Shown here piece after piece: positions 17,416 through 26,600 of a stretch of 64,000 nucleotides of DNA (positions within the stretch are counted from its first letter, which is position 1; each line of letters begins with the position of its first letter). The notes below the pieces were generated by a model, which did not search any database, had not been told where the DNA came from, and was given only the letters and a program-made list of their open reading frames with translations. Position numbers and translations under genes: made by a program. The DNA lies in the NCBI RefSeq assembly GCF_000365425.1, contig NZ_AQOV01000001.1, forward strand, positions 2,728,001-2,792,000, written 5' to 3'. The stretch comes from Methylomonas sp. MK1. Its GTDB lineage: Bacteria; Pseudomonadota; Gammaproteobacteria; Methylococcales; Methylomonadaceae.

Positions 17416-18659
17416 GCTGATTCTACTGTTAGGTGCTGATAGCCTTGCTTGTAATCGCTGATGGCTTGGGACCGCAACTTGCGGATGGCGATACCAATCT
17501 GTTCGCCTTGCAAGCCTTTCAGCAAAGCCGCCGAGGTATCGACAGCCAAGGCCGCCATGGCCGCCGAACGAATGTATTCAGCTTGCGGGTAGGGCCTGTC
17601 TTCGAATCCGGTTCGGCCGCGCGCGTCGGCTTCGCAAGCCTGCAAAAATTCCTCCAAGCGACTATCGGGCTTGAACGCGCCCAGGGTTTGCAACATATCG
17701 GCCAAGGTATCCGCACGTAATTCCAAAGCCCTGTGGCAATGTGTGTGATATTGCATGACCTGCCCGCACAGCGATTTAAAATGATTCGGCACCCGCAATC
17801 TTTCGCACAGTTTGGTCAGCACCGGCAAACCTTTTTGCTCGTGGCCGTGATGGCTAGGCCAATGCTGGCTGGGCGTCAAGGCCTTGCCTAAATCATGCAA
17901 CAAGGCCGCCAAGCGCACCTCGGCCTTATCGGAAAGCCGCGCGGCTTGCTCCAGCACCATCAATGAATGCACGCCGGTATCGATTTCCGGATGATATTTC
18001 TCCGGTTGCGGCACCCCGAATAAAGCATAGATCTCCGGAAAAACCACCTGCAAGGCGCCGCAATCTCTCAACACCTGAAAAAATGCCGCCGGCGTCCGCT
18101 CCAGCAAGGCTTTATGCAATTCCGCCCACACTCGCTCGGCAACCAAAAAATCAGTTTCGCCAGCGGAGACCATCTCGCGCATCAGTTGCAGTGTTTCCTC
18201 AGCGACAGAAAAGCCCAAATGGGCGTACCGGGCCGCAAAGCGGGCCACGCGCAAAATCCGCACAGGATCTTCCACAAATGCCGCAGACACATGTCGCAGA
18301 ATCCGACTATCCAAATCCCGCCGCCCGTTGTAGGGGTCGATCAATGCGCCGTCGGCATCAATTGCCATTGCATTGACGGTTAAATCCCGTCGCAACAGAT
18401 CCTCTTCCAATGTCACATCCGTAGCCGCATGCACCGCAAATCCCTTGTAACCGGGGGCAGTTTTACGTTCGGTGCGCGCCAAGGCATATTCTTCGTGATC
18501 GATAGGATGCAAAAATACCGGAAAGTCTTTGCCAACCGGCCGAAAACCGGCGGCCAGCATGCTGTCCACAGTCTCACCGACCACCAGCCAGTCACGCTCC
18601 TTAACCGGATAATCCAGCAAACGGTCGCGAACTGCGCCGCCGACCAGATACGTTTTCAT
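17412..18659 (-). CDS. cca: Multifunctional CCA-adding tRNA nucleotidyltransferase
   Basis: A 415-residue class II CCA enzyme of the bifunctional gammaproteobacterial type. The nucleotidyltransferase head has GGAVRDRLLD near the N-terminus and the RRDLTVNAMAID motif; the C-terminal half has an HD phosphohydrolase domain (LAALLHDLGKALTP) as in E. coli Cca. It adds or repairs the 3' CCA of tRNAs and may also act as a phosphatase/phosphodiesterase. The length matches E. coli Cca (412). It is divergent from the TauE gene. Confidence 0.96.
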   Translation of the reverse strand: MKTYLVGGAVRDRLLDYPVKERDWLVVGETVDSMLAAGFRPVGKDFPVFLHPIDHEEYALARTERKTAPGYKGFAVHAATDVTLEEDLLRRDLTVNAMAIDADGALIDPYNGRRDLDSRILRHVSAAFVEDPVRILRVARFAARYAHLGFSVAEETLQLMREMVSAGETDFLVAERVWAELHKALLERTPAAFFQVLRDCGALQVVFPEIYALFGVPQPEKYHPEIDTGVHSLMVLEQAARLSDKAEVRLAALLHDLGKALTPSQHWPSHHGHEQKGLPVLTKLCERLRVPNHFKSLCGQVMQYHTHCHRALELRADTLADMLQTLGAFKPDSRLEEFLQACEADARGRTGFEDRPYPQAEYIRSAAMAALAVDTSAALLKGLQGEQIGIAIRKLRSQAISDYKQGYQHLTVESA

Positions 18660-18752
18660 GCCTTACTAACTCGCCTGCTAAATGGATCAAAAGACACAGT
18701 ATAAATGAGTCGCTATCATAGTGCTTTGCTTATTCCCCAGCCATTATTCATC

Positions 18753-19541
18753 ATGACGGAAATTTTTTTAGCCAGCCTTTTATTGGGCATTCTCGCCGGA
18801 CTCTCCGCCGGTTTATTCGGTATAGGCGGCGGCGCATTGATCGTGCCGGTCCTGGTCTGGCTCTTCCAGGCTCAAGAATTCAATACAGAGCAAATCATGC
18901 TGATTGCCGTCGCTACGTCCTTGGCAACCGCGATATTTACGTCGGTGGCTTCGGTGCGCACGCACCATAAACTAGGCAATATCGATTGGCGACGAGCAAG
19001 GCACTTAGCCCCAAGCATGCTGCTGGGCGCCGGCGGCGGCGCGGTGTTGGCCGAATATATCAGCGCGGATTTACTGCGCTGGTTTTTCGTTGCCTATCTA
19101 CTTTATACCAGCGTACAAATGGCAATGCCCAAGCCAATCAAAGCCTCATCCCACCCCGCCAGATCCTTTCTGGATTATCCGATGGGTCTGTTGATTGGTG
19201 TGTTATCGGCTATTTTAGGCATCGGCGGCGGCACCATGACCGTACCTTACCTAGTGAACAACGGTCTGATCATGAAAAACGCGGTCGCCACCTCCAGCAC
19301 TTGCGCAATCCCCATCGCCCTGTCGGCTGCAACCAGTTATGCCATCTTGGGTTGGCAAGAAGATCAATTACCGGCTGGCAGCCTCGGCTACCTGTATCTC
19401 CCAGCCTTCGCCGGCATCGTTTTGACCAGCATATTTACCGCACCTTTGGGTGCCAAGTTAGCCCACCGTTTGCCGGCGCAAAAATTGAAACGTTACTTTG
19501 CGATTGTGCTGTTGGCACTTGCTTTAAAAATGGCTTGGTAA
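18753..19541 (+). CDS. TauE/SafE-family sulfite/anion exporter
   Basis: A 262-residue polytopic protein with about eight TM helices arranged as two TauE repeats: GLSAGLFGIGGGALIVPVLV near the start and GVLSAILGIGGGTMTVPYLV in the second half. The ATG at 18753 gives the usual TauE N-terminus; the frame opens 16 codons earlier. Relatives export sulfite, sulfoacetate or other organic anions. It lies upstream of pqqA but an independent promoter lies between, so a role in PQQ metabolism is not implied. Confidence 0.88.
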   Translation: MTEIFLASLLLGILAGLSAGLFGIGGGALIVPVLVWLFQAQEFNTEQIMLIAVATSLATAIFTSVASVRTHHKLGNIDWRRARHLAPSMLLGAGGGAVLAEYISADLLRWFFVAYLLYTSVQMAMPKPIKASSHPARSFLDYPMGLLIGVLSAILGIGGGTMTVPYLVNNGLIMKNAVATSSTCAIPIALSAATSYAILGWQEDQLPAGSLGYLYLPAFAGIVLTSIFTAPLGAKLAHRLPAQKLKRYFAIVLLALALKMAW

Positions 19542-19604
19542 GCTAGGGAACTAAAGCGCCGAGACACAGCTCACATCACCGCTAGTTTCGGTTTGATTGC
19601 TCTG

Positions 19605-19633
19605 TTGCGCAAAGAAAAACTTCATCGTATACT
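19605..19633 (+). promoter_or_regulatory. Putative sigma-70 promoter of the pqq operon
   Basis: TTGCGC and TATACT are separated by 17 bases, ending about 63 bases before the pqqA start. The -10 box matches the consensus at 5 of 6 positions, the -35 at 3 of 6. This is the best candidate in the 154-base gap between the TauE gene and pqqA. Confidence 0.45.
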
Positions 19634-19695
19634 TCGGCGCAGCTTTCTCGATCAAGCTATCGCACACAACAACAAAACCTCTGGAGGGTATATAA

Positions 19696-19770
19696 ATGAA
19701 ATGGGAAACACCAGCTTATAACGACATGCGTTTCGGTTTTGAAGTTACCATGTACATCTACAACCGTTAA
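19696..19770 (+). CDS. pqqA: PQQ precursor peptide PqqA
   Basis: A 24-residue peptide (MKWETPAYNDMRFGFEVTMY plus IYNR) preceded by GGAGGG. It carries the conserved Glu16 and Tyr20, the two residues that PqqE crosslinks and that become the PQQ skeleton, in the pattern FGFEVTMY. Length and context, directly before pqqB-E, are typical. It is too short for most gene callers. A strong hairpin-T8 terminator follows 20 bases later, so most transcripts probably encode PqqA alone. Confidence 0.97.
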   Translation: MKWETPAYNDMRFGFEVTMYIYNR

Positions 19771-19790
19771 TCCTTAGGGTTGACGATAAG

Positions 19791-19819
19791 AAAGGGGCAT
19801 TTTCCTGCCCCTTTTTTTT
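19791..19819 (+). terminator. Rho-independent terminator between pqqA and pqqB
   Basis: AAAGGGGCA and TGCCCCTTT form a 9-bp stem with a 6-base loop, followed directly by a run of T. It lies 20 bases after pqqA and 60 before pqqB. Partial read-through here would give the excess of pqqA mRNA over pqqBCDE expected for a consumed peptide substrate. Confidence 0.85.
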
Positions 19820-19879
19820 GCCTGGCGTTTTTTAATCCCGTATCATGCCTCGCTCGTTCACCAACCCTTATAAGCGAAC

Positions 19880-20791
19880 ATGAAGATAAGAGTTCTCGGC
19901 GCCGGTGCCGGCGGCGGTTTTCCGCAATGGAACTGCAACTGCGACAATTGCCGACGCTTGCGTAACGGCCAATTCAACGGCAAAGCCCGCACCCAATCGT
20001 CCATAGCAATCAGCACCGACAACCGCAACTGGCTGCTGTTTAACACCTCACCAGACATTCGCGCCCAATTGGAAGCCTTTCCTGCCATACAGCCCAAAGA
20101 AGGTATCCGCGATACCGGCATCAAGGCTGTACTGTTGATCGACAGCCAAATCGACCACACCACCGGCATGCTGATGCTGCGCGAAGGCAAACCGTTAAAC
20201 GTGTACTGCACCGACATGGTCAAGCAGGATCTGACCAGCGGCTTTCCGCTATTCAATATGCTGAAAGACTATTGCACAGTCAATCATCATCCGATTGCCT
20301 GCGACGAAACACCCTTCGAGATTCCCGGCATTGATGACATCCGCATTTATGCCCATGCCCTGAAAAGCAAAGCGCCGCCCTATTCACCGCACCGCCACGA
20401 CCCGCACGACGGCGACAACATCGGCGTGATCGTCGAACAAATATCCACCGGCAAAAAACTGTATTACTCGCCGGGCCTTGGCGAAATCGAGCCACATGTT
20501 TTGCAAGCCATGCTGAATGTAGATTGCCTAATGGTAGATGGCACGTTTTGGACCGACGATGAAATGGTTACGCGCGGCATCAGCCACAAACATGCTCGGG
20601 AAATCGGCCATCTACCGCAATCCGGCCCTGGCGGCATGATTGAAGTTTTGAATGGCGTACCAAGCGCCCGGAAAATTTTGATTCATATCAACAACACCAA
20701 CCCGATTCTCGACGAAGATTCGCCGGAGCGTAAAACCCTGGATGCCAACAGCATCGAAGTGGCTTACGACGGACTGGAAATTGACTTATAA
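19880..20791 (+). CDS. pqqB: PQQ biosynthesis protein PqqB
   Basis: A 303-residue metallo-beta-lactamase-fold protein with the PqqB N-terminus [20 protein letters not shown], a structural-zinc Cys cluster (CNCDNC) and later [21 protein letters not shown] and HINNTNPIL segments. PqqB is thought to hydroxylate the tyrosine-derived ring of the crosslinked precursor, in the cytoplasm. It is the second gene of the cluster and starts 109 bases after pqqA, beyond the terminator. pqqC follows 12 bases downstream. Confidence 0.97.
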   Translation: MKIRVLGAGAGGGFPQWNCNCDNCRRLRNGQFNGKARTQSSIAISTDNRNWLLFNTSPDIRAQLEAFPAIQPKEGIRDTGIKAVLLIDSQIDHTTGMLMLREGKPLNVYCTDMVKQDLTSGFPLFNMLKDYCTVNHHPIACDETPFEIPGIDDIRIYAHALKSKAPPYSPHRHDPHDGDNIGVIVEQISTGKKLYYSPGLGEIEPHVLQAMLNVDCLMVDGTFWTDDEMVTRGISHKHAREIGHLPQSGPGGMIEVLNGVPSARKILIHINNTNPILDEDSPERKTLDANSIEVAYDGLEIDL

Positions 20792-20803
20792 CAAAGGTGT
20801 TAC

Positions 20804-21529
20804 ATGACTGCTGATAATCAACCCTGGAGCCGCGAAGAATTCGAAGCCAAACTGCGCGGCATGGAAAAGTTCTACCACATTCATCATCCGATGCACACAT
20901 TGATGAATGAAGGCAAGCTGACCAAACAGCAATTGCAAGGTTGGGTCGCCAATCGCTTTTATTACCAGGTGATGATTCCGATCAAAGACGCCAACATCAT
21001 GGCCAATTGCCCGGACCGCGAAACTCGCGCCAAATGGGTACAACGCATTCTCGACCACGACGGCCACCCCGGCGACCCCGGTGGCATCGAAGCCTGGATA
21101 CGTCTGGGCATCGCAGTTGGGCTAACCCGCGAAGAGATCACTTCCCTGGAATACGTGCTACCCGGCGTGCGTTTTGCAGTCGATGCCTATGTCAACTTCG
21201 CCCGCCGCGCCGAATGGCACGAAGCTGCCAGTTCATCACTGACGGAACTATTCGCCCCCAAAATTCATCAACAACGCTTGGATAACTGGCCAGATGTCTA
21301 TCCATGGGTCGAACAAGAGGGTTACACTTACTTCCGCAAGCGCCTGACCGAAGCCCGCCGCGACGTGGAACACGGCCTGGAACTGACGTTGGACTGGTAC
21401 AAAACCCGCGAGCAGCAAGAACGCATGGTGCAAATTCTGAAATTTAAACTGGATGTGTTGTGGAGCATGGCCGATGCGATGTATCTGGCTTATGTGGCGG
21501 ATATGCCGCCGTATTTCAATATCGAGTGA
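20804..21529 (+). CDS. pqqC: Pyrroloquinoline-quinone synthase PqqC
   Basis: A 241-residue all-helical oxidase of the heme-oxygenase-like fold that performs the last ring closure and eight-electron oxidation to PQQ. Family segments are [46 protein letters not shown] and [10 protein letters not shown]. Length and domain limits are normal for stand-alone PqqC; it is not fused to PqqD. It starts 12 bases after pqqB. The next gene downstream is not pqqD but a Uma2-like gene, 5 bases away. Confidence 0.97.
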   Translation: MTADNQPWSREEFEAKLRGMEKFYHIHHPMHTLMNEGKLTKQQLQGWVANRFYYQVMIPIKDANIMANCPDRETRAKWVQRILDHDGHPGDPGGIEAWIRLGIAVGLTREEITSLEYVLPGVRFAVDAYVNFARRAEWHEAASSSLTELFAPKIHQQRLDNWPDVYPWVEQEGYTYFRKRLTEARRDVEHGLELTLDWYKTREQQERMVQILKFKLDVLWSMADAMYLAYVADMPPYFNIE

Positions 21530-21534
21530 TAGAA

Positions 21535-22098
21535 ATGCAAACCGCCGAACAGCTTCGTTTTAGCGCCGCCGACTTTTTGGCTTGGGAGGAATCCCAAACC
21601 GAAAAGCACGAGTTCGTCGCGGGAGAAGTGTTTGCGATGACGGGCGCTCGGCGTGAACATGTTGTCGTCAGCCTAAATATTGCCTCGGCCTTAAAACAGA
21701 GATTACGCGGTTCACCCTGCCAAGCCTACATTGCCGATCTGAAACTACGTGTCGAGGCCGCCGATGCTTTCTTTTACCCGGACGTGATGGTGTCCTGTCA
21801 CCCGGAAGATAACAAAGCCAAACAATTTATTTCGCAGCCGACATTAATTGTCGAAGTACTGTCCGATTCAACAGCAGACTACGACAGAGGCGGCAAATTC
21901 GTCGCTTACCGCAAGCTGGAATCGCTTCAAGAGTATCTGATCGTTGACATCGACGCCCGCCGAGTGGAATGCTTCCGCCGCACTCCAGACAACGATTGGC
22001 TGTTGCACGACTACATAGGCGACGTGGATTGCCAACTGCATAGTTTGAGCCTCAACCTGCCGCTGGCGGAAATTTTTGAAGACATCGAAACCGCTTGA
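21535..22098 (+). CDS. Uma2 (DUF820) restriction-endonuclease-like protein inside the pqq operon
   Basis: A 187-residue Uma2/DUF820 protein, PD-(D/E)XK fold: start LRFSAADFLAWEESQTEKHE, then EFVAGEVFAMTGA, the core FYPDVMVSC with the metal-binding Asp, and LIVEVLSDSTADYDRGGKF with the Glu and Lys. The catalytic residues look intact. It begins 5 bases after the pqqC stop and ends 33 bases before pqqD, with no promoter or terminator visible, so it must be co-transcribed with PQQ genes. The family has no established role; presence in pqq may be an insertion tolerated by the operon. Confidence 0.88.
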   Translation: MQTAEQLRFSAADFLAWEESQTEKHEFVAGEVFAMTGARREHVVVSLNIASALKQRLRGSPCQAYIADLKLRVEAADAFFYPDVMVSCHPEDNKAKQFISQPTLIVEVLSDSTADYDRGGKFVAYRKLESLQEYLIVDIDARRVECFRRTPDNDWLLHDYIGDVDCQLHSLSLNLPLAEIFEDIETA

Positions 22099-22131
22099 TT
22101 CCCCAGCCGTTTGCTTACATACCGGAACTCT

Positions 22132-22404
22132 ATGACCATCACCCCCGATCAACTTATCCAATTCTCGCCGCTGCACCGGCTGCAGTGGGAAGAAGCCCAG
22201 CAAAAATACGTGATTCTGTATCCCGAAGGTATGGTCGAGTTGAACCAAAGCTCGGCGGAAATACTCAAGCTGTGCGACGGTAGCCGGATGTTGGGGCAAA
22301 TCGTCGCCGAATTGGAAGAAAAATTCGCCACGTCCGGACTGACCAATGACATCACTAACTTTTTAAACGTAGCATTACAAAATGGCTGGATCAAGCAAGC
22401 TTAA
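22132..22404 (+). CDS. pqqD: PQQ peptide chaperone PqqD
   Basis: A 90-residue RiPP recognition element that binds PqqA and presents it to PqqE. Typical parts are FSPLHRLQWEEAQQKYVILY, GMVELNQSSAEILKLCDG and the final FLNVALQNGWI helix. I chose the ATG at 22132 over one 7 codons upstream because MTITPDQL fits the usual short N-terminus. It overlaps pqqE by 23 bases in another frame, which couples their translation and fits the known 1:1 complex. Confidence 0.95.
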   Translation: MTITPDQLIQFSPLHRLQWEEAQQKYVILYPEGMVELNQSSAEILKLCDGSRMLGQIVAELEEKFATSGLTNDITNFLNVALQNGWIKQA

Positions 22405-23506
22405 TATCACCCCGCCCCGCTGGCTGTTGGCCGAGCTGAGCTACAAGTGCCCGCTGCAATGCCCGTATTGCTCCAATCCGCTGGATTACGCTAAATATCC
22501 GGACGAATTAAGTACCGAGGATTGGAAACGCGTATTAAGCCAAGCCCGCAAAATGGGTGCGGTGCAGTTGGGGTTTTCCGGCGGCGAACCTCTGACCCGC
22601 CAGGATTTGACTGAACTGGTCGGATACGCGCGCGAACTGGGCTATTACTCCAACCTCATCACTTCCGGCTACGGCTTGAGCGAAGAAAAAATCGTCGAAT
22701 TAAAGCAAGCCGGTTTAGACCATATCCAAATCAGCATCCAGGCCAGCACCCAGGAACTGAACGATCATATCGCCGGCACCGCCACTTACCAGCACAAACA
22801 GGACGTGGCGAAACTGATTAAAAAACACGGCTATCCGATGGTGCTGTGTGTGGTAATCCACCGCGAAAACATTCACCAAATGCCGCAAATTTTGGAGATG
22901 GCCGAAAACCTCGGCGCCGATTATCTGGAACTGGCCAACACCCAATATTACGGCTGGGCCCATTTGAATCGTGACGCCTTGCTACCCACACGCGAGCAGT
23001 TCGAAGAAGCGGAAAAAATTGCCCAGGCTTATAAAGAAAAAGTGGCCGGCAAGATGAAGATTTATTACGTGGTGCCGGATTACTACGAAGACCGGCCGAA
23101 AGCCTGCATGAACGGTTGGGGCACGACATTTTTGACCATCGCCCCGGATGGCACGGCGCTACCCTGCCATTCAGCGCGCGAACTGCCCGGCCTGGATTGC
23201 CCCAACGTGAAGGATTTCAGCATAGCCGAAATCTGGAACGAATCGAAAACCTTCAATTTCTTCCGCGGCACTGAGTGGATGCAGGAGCCTTGCCGCAGCT
23301 GCGACGAGAAACTCAAAGACTTTGGCGGCTGTCGCTGCCAGGCGTTCTTGTTCAACGGCGATATGTACAGCACCGATCCGGTATGCAGCAAATCTCCGCA
23401 ACGGCACCGAATTGACGCGGCGATCAATTCAGCGCGCGAACTGGCCCTGTCGGACCGAGAAAAACCGCTGGTGTTTCGCAATAGCAAAAATTCCAAACAA
23501 TTTTAA
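22382..23506 (+). CDS. pqqE: PqqA peptide cyclase PqqE (radical SAM)
   Basis: A 374-residue radical SAM/SPASM enzyme that makes the C-C bond between the Glu and Tyr of PqqA. The radical SAM cluster motif CPLQCPYC is near residue 28, followed by the SAM-binding GFSGGEPLTRQDL. The C-terminal SPASM region has auxiliary-cluster cysteines in LPCHSARELPG, EPCRSCDEKLKDFGGCRCQA and PVCSK. It is the last gene of this cluster. No pqqF/G protease or pqqH is present in the window. Confidence 0.97.
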   Translation: MAGSSKLNITPPRWLLAELSYKCPLQCPYCSNPLDYAKYPDELSTEDWKRVLSQARKMGAVQLGFSGGEPLTRQDLTELVGYARELGYYSNLITSGYGLSEEKIVELKQAGLDHIQISIQASTQELNDHIAGTATYQHKQDVAKLIKKHGYPMVLCVVIHRENIHQMPQILEMAENLGADYLELANTQYYGWAHLNRDALLPTREQFEEAEKIAQAYKEKVAGKMKIYYVVPDYYEDRPKACMNGWGTTFLTIAPDGTALPCHSARELPGLDCPNVKDFSIAEIWNESKTFNFFRGTEWMQEPCRSCDEKLKDFGGCRCQAFLFNGDMYSTDPVCSKSPQRHRIDAAINSARELALSDREKPLVFRNSKNSKQF

Positions 23507-23555
23507 TACCTATCTCAGTCGGCGGATCGGATAAGCCGAGTCACTGACTGATTCA

Positions 23556-25358
23556 TCACTCTGGCGAAGCAAGGCTTGCCGATTGCTCCACTGGTTTAGT
23601 TTGGCCGACATCCTGAAACTGCATCTTGTGCAATTTGGCGTAGGCACCATCACGCGCCAAGAGTTCGCGATGCGAACCTTGTTCGACTATCCGGCCCTTA
23701 TCCATCACCAAAATCACGTCAGCACTTTCTATAGTGGATAAGCGATGCGCCACCACCAAGGTAGTACGGCCCTGCATCACGCGATTCAGCGCGGCCTGGA
23801 TGTAACGTTCGGATTCGGTGTCCAAGGCCGAAGTCGCCTCATCCAAAATCAAAATCGGCGCATCCTTCAATAATGCTCGCGCCAGCGCTAAGCGTTGACG
23901 CTGGCCGCCGGACAATTTAACGCCATTCTCGCCAATTTCTGTCTCCAGCCCTTGCGGCATTTTGCTGATAAAGTCCATCGCATAAGCATCGACCGCGGCC
24001 TGCTCTATTTGCTCTCTGGCCGCACCTTGTAACGCGCCATAGGCGATATTGTTCGCGACGGAGGCGTTGAACAAGGTGACGTTCTGCGTGACCAAGGCAA
24101 TCTGCCGGCGCAAACTGTCCAGGCGGTAGCGTTTTAACTCCACGCCGTCAATCAAAATCTCGCCCTGCTCGTACTCGTAAAAACGTGGCAACAAGTTAAT
24201 CATCGTGCTTTTGCCACCACCCGAAGCACCGACCAACGCCACAGTCTGACCGGGCTCGATAGTCACGTTTATATTATTCAATGCCGGCGTTTCGCTGCCG
24301 GGATAACTGAAACTGAGATTTTTGAATTCGATGCGCCCCTGACTGCGCTCGACCTGATAATCACCACCGTCGATTTCGGCCGGCTCGTCCAACACTTCAA
24401 ACAAAGACTCAGCCGCCGCGATGCCGCGCAAGATCTCGGAATTCGCATCGCTTAATTGGCGGATCGGTTTGGGTAATAAGAACGCGGCTGTAAAAAAACC
24501 GACAAATTCGCCCGGACTGGACGATTTCATCATGATCAAGGCCAGATACATCATGCCGGCCAGCGCGAAAGAAATGACTAGCTGCATCAGCGGGTTATTC
24601 AGCGACACCGTCATGATCAGCTTGCGGTACTGAGTACGGTTATCCAGGCTGGCCGATTTAAAACGCTGCCGCTCGTAATTTTCACCGCCGAAACTTTTCA
24701 CGATGCGGTTTCCGGAGACCATTTCCGAAGTGATGTGAGTCAAATCGCCGACGGTATCTTGCATGTTGCGGCTCAATCTTTTCAAGCGCTTGCCAACATA
24801 ACGCACCATCACCGCGACTACTGGCGCAATCGCCAAAAAAACCAAGGATAGCTGCCAGTTGGTATAAGCCAGATAACCCAGCAAACCCACTGCCGTAAAG
24901 CCTTCCCGCACGAAAGAGCGGATCGAATCGGATGTAGCACGCGTGACTTCGCCAATATTATTGGTAATCCGCGAAATCATGTAGCCGCTGTTATGCGCAT
25001 CGAAATATTGCACCGACAAACGGGTGTACTGATTAAAAATCTCGCAACGCAGCTTGTGAATCAAATTGCCGGAAATCCGTGCCAGATAGTAATTGCCCAA
25101 AAATGAGCCTATACCGCGTACCAAAAACAACACCACGAAGGCCAGCGGCAAATACTGAATATCACTCCTGTCCGGCGCGCCAAAGCTGTCGATGATACGC
25201 TGAATAATCATCACCACCGCCGGCTCGGTCGCGGCGTAGATCGCAAAACCGATGGCGCAGACCACAAATAAACGCCAATACGGCACCACAAACGCCAGCA
25301 AACGCTTGTACACCTGGCTGTCCGTCATTGTTTTGCGCGAATTTTCTAACGTGTTCAA
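23556..25358 (-). CDS. msbA: Lipid A export permease/ATP-binding protein MsbA
   Basis: A 600-residue half-transporter with an N-terminal six-TM domain and a C-terminal ATPase: Walker A GASGGGKST, signature LSGGQRQRLALARALL and Walker B ILILDEATSALDTES. It flips lipid A-core across the inner membrane. The longest start is a TTG at 25358 with AAAGGT upstream; an ATG ten codons later (25328) has no clear ribosome site. It is divergent from the LPS glycosyltransferase cassette with under 30 bases between, so both are probably served by overlapping promoters. Confidence 0.93.
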   Translation of the reverse strand: MNTLENSRKTMTDSQVYKRLLAFVVPYWRLFVVCAIGFAIYAATEPAVVMIIQRIIDSFGAPDRSDIQYLPLAFVVLFLVRGIGSFLGNYYLARISGNLIHKLRCEIFNQYTRLSVQYFDAHNSGYMISRITNNIGEVTRATSDSIRSFVREGFTAVGLLGYLAYTNWQLSLVFLAIAPVVAVMVRYVGKRLKRLSRNMQDTVGDLTHITSEMVSGNRIVKSFGGENYERQRFKSASLDNRTQYRKLIMTVSLNNPLMQLVISFALAGMMYLALIMMKSSSPGEFVGFFTAAFLLPKPIRQLSDANSEILRGIAAAESLFEVLDEPAEIDGGDYQVERSQGRIEFKNLSFSYPGSETPALNNINVTIEPGQTVALVGASGGGKSTMINLLPRFYEYEQGEILIDGVELKRYRLDSLRRQIALVTQNVTLFNASVANNIAYGALQGAAREQIEQAAVDAYAMDFISKMPQGLETEIGENGVKLSGGQRQRLALARALLKDAPILILDEATSALDTESERYIQAALNRVMQGRTTLVVAHRLSTIESADVILVMDKGRIVEQGSHRELLARDGAYAKLHKMQFQDVGQTKPVEQSASLASPE

Positions 25359-25385
25359 TACTGTTTACCTTTAAAATGTAAAGCC

Positions 25386-26510
25386 ATGTTGATCAGCCAG
25401 CGCTCCATGCCCAACCAAAAACCGCTCAATATACAACCTAAACGCATTTTGGTGATAACGCTGCGTTATCTGGGCGATACCCTACTGGTGACGCCATTAA
25501 TTTCTTCGCTGAAGCAAGCCTATCCGGATGCGGAAATCGATGTTTTATTGCCGGCAAGTAACGCGGGCATGCTGGAAGGCAATCCCGACATCCATCGCTT
25601 ACTGCCCGTGACGGGTAAACTCGGCGGCTTGGCCTTCGGGAAATTGTTACTTAGCCTGTTTCGCCGTTACGATTTAGCCATTTCCACCCAGGCTGGCGAC
25701 CGGCCAACTTTGTGCGCGGCGATAACCGGCAAGACCGGCATCGGCTTTGTGCCTGACGATGCGACTAAGGCTTGGTGGAAAAAAGTGCTGCTAAACCGCT
25801 GGCTGGTATTTGGTGCCGATTACGATCATGCCGTACTGGAGAATTTGCGCTTCTGCAAACTACTCGGAATAGCACCTTGCTATCGACTGACCCCGCCGCA
25901 AAGTTCGACGCCGATACCCAGCATAACCAATCCCTATGCCGTTCTGCATATTATGCCGCAATGGCGCTATAAACAGTGGCATGCCGACGGCTGGCGGGAG
26001 CTCGTCGCCTTTTTAGGCCGGCAAGACCTCCAAATCGTATTGACCGGCAGTGGCAACCCCGCCGAACTCGACGCGTTGCGAGAATTACAGCAACGACTGC
26101 CATCGGATGTAATCAATCTTGCCGGTCAACTGTCACTCGGGCAATTGTCCGCCTTGATCGGCAAAGCCAGATTATTCGTGGGTCCCGACACCGGTATCAC
26201 CCACTTGGCTGCGGCCACCGGCACACTGACTTTTGCCTTGTTCGGTCCCACCGACCCGGAGAAATGGGCACCCTGGCCGTATGGATACAGTGAGAATAAA
26301 ACGCCTTTCCCGTCTCGTGGTTCGGGCCAAGTACATAATGTGTATCTGCTGCAAGGCCAAACCGAACAAAATTGCCTACCCTGCCAACTGGAAGGTTGCG
26401 ATAGGAACCGCAATAGTCACAGTGCCTGCCTCGATCAGTTATCCGGGGCCCGAGTAATCGACGTTATCGCTCAGGCTTTACAAGCCAAACCACCCGTAAC
26501 ATCAGGTTGA
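25386..26510 (+). CDS. Glycosyltransferase family 9 (ADP-heptose:LPS heptosyltransferase-like)
   Basis: A 374-residue GT-B enzyme of family 9, the RfaF/WaaQ group that adds heptose to the LPS inner core on the cytoplasmic face. Features: ILVITLRYLGDTLLVTPLIS at the N-terminus, the acceptor-side region DAEIDVLLPA, and the nucleotide-sugar-binding FVGPDTGITHLAAATGTLTF. C-terminal cysteines (CLPCQLEGC) are common in this group. ATGs at 25386 and 25410 are both possible. It heads the LPS cassette, divergent from msbA. Confidence 0.9.
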   Translation: MLISQRSMPNQKPLNIQPKRILVITLRYLGDTLLVTPLISSLKQAYPDAEIDVLLPASNAGMLEGNPDIHRLLPVTGKLGGLAFGKLLLSLFRRYDLAISTQAGDRPTLCAAITGKTGIGFVPDDATKAWWKKVLLNRWLVFGADYDHAVLENLRFCKLLGIAPCYRLTPPQSSTPIPSITNPYAVLHIMPQWRYKQWHADGWRELVAFLGRQDLQIVLTGSGNPAELDALRELQQRLPSDVINLAGQLSLGQLSALIGKARLFVGPDTGITHLAAATGTLTFALFGPTDPEKWAPWPYGYSENKTPFPSRGSGQVHNVYLLQGQTEQNCLPCQLEGCDRNRNSHSACLDQLSGARVIDVIAQALQAKPPVTSG

Positions 26511-26600
26511 CTACCGCTTAACAGTAAGAACGATGATGTTATTTTCCGCAAAACCGTCGATAATCGCGGCTTTTCGTCAGCTACCTGATTCCAAATTCGC

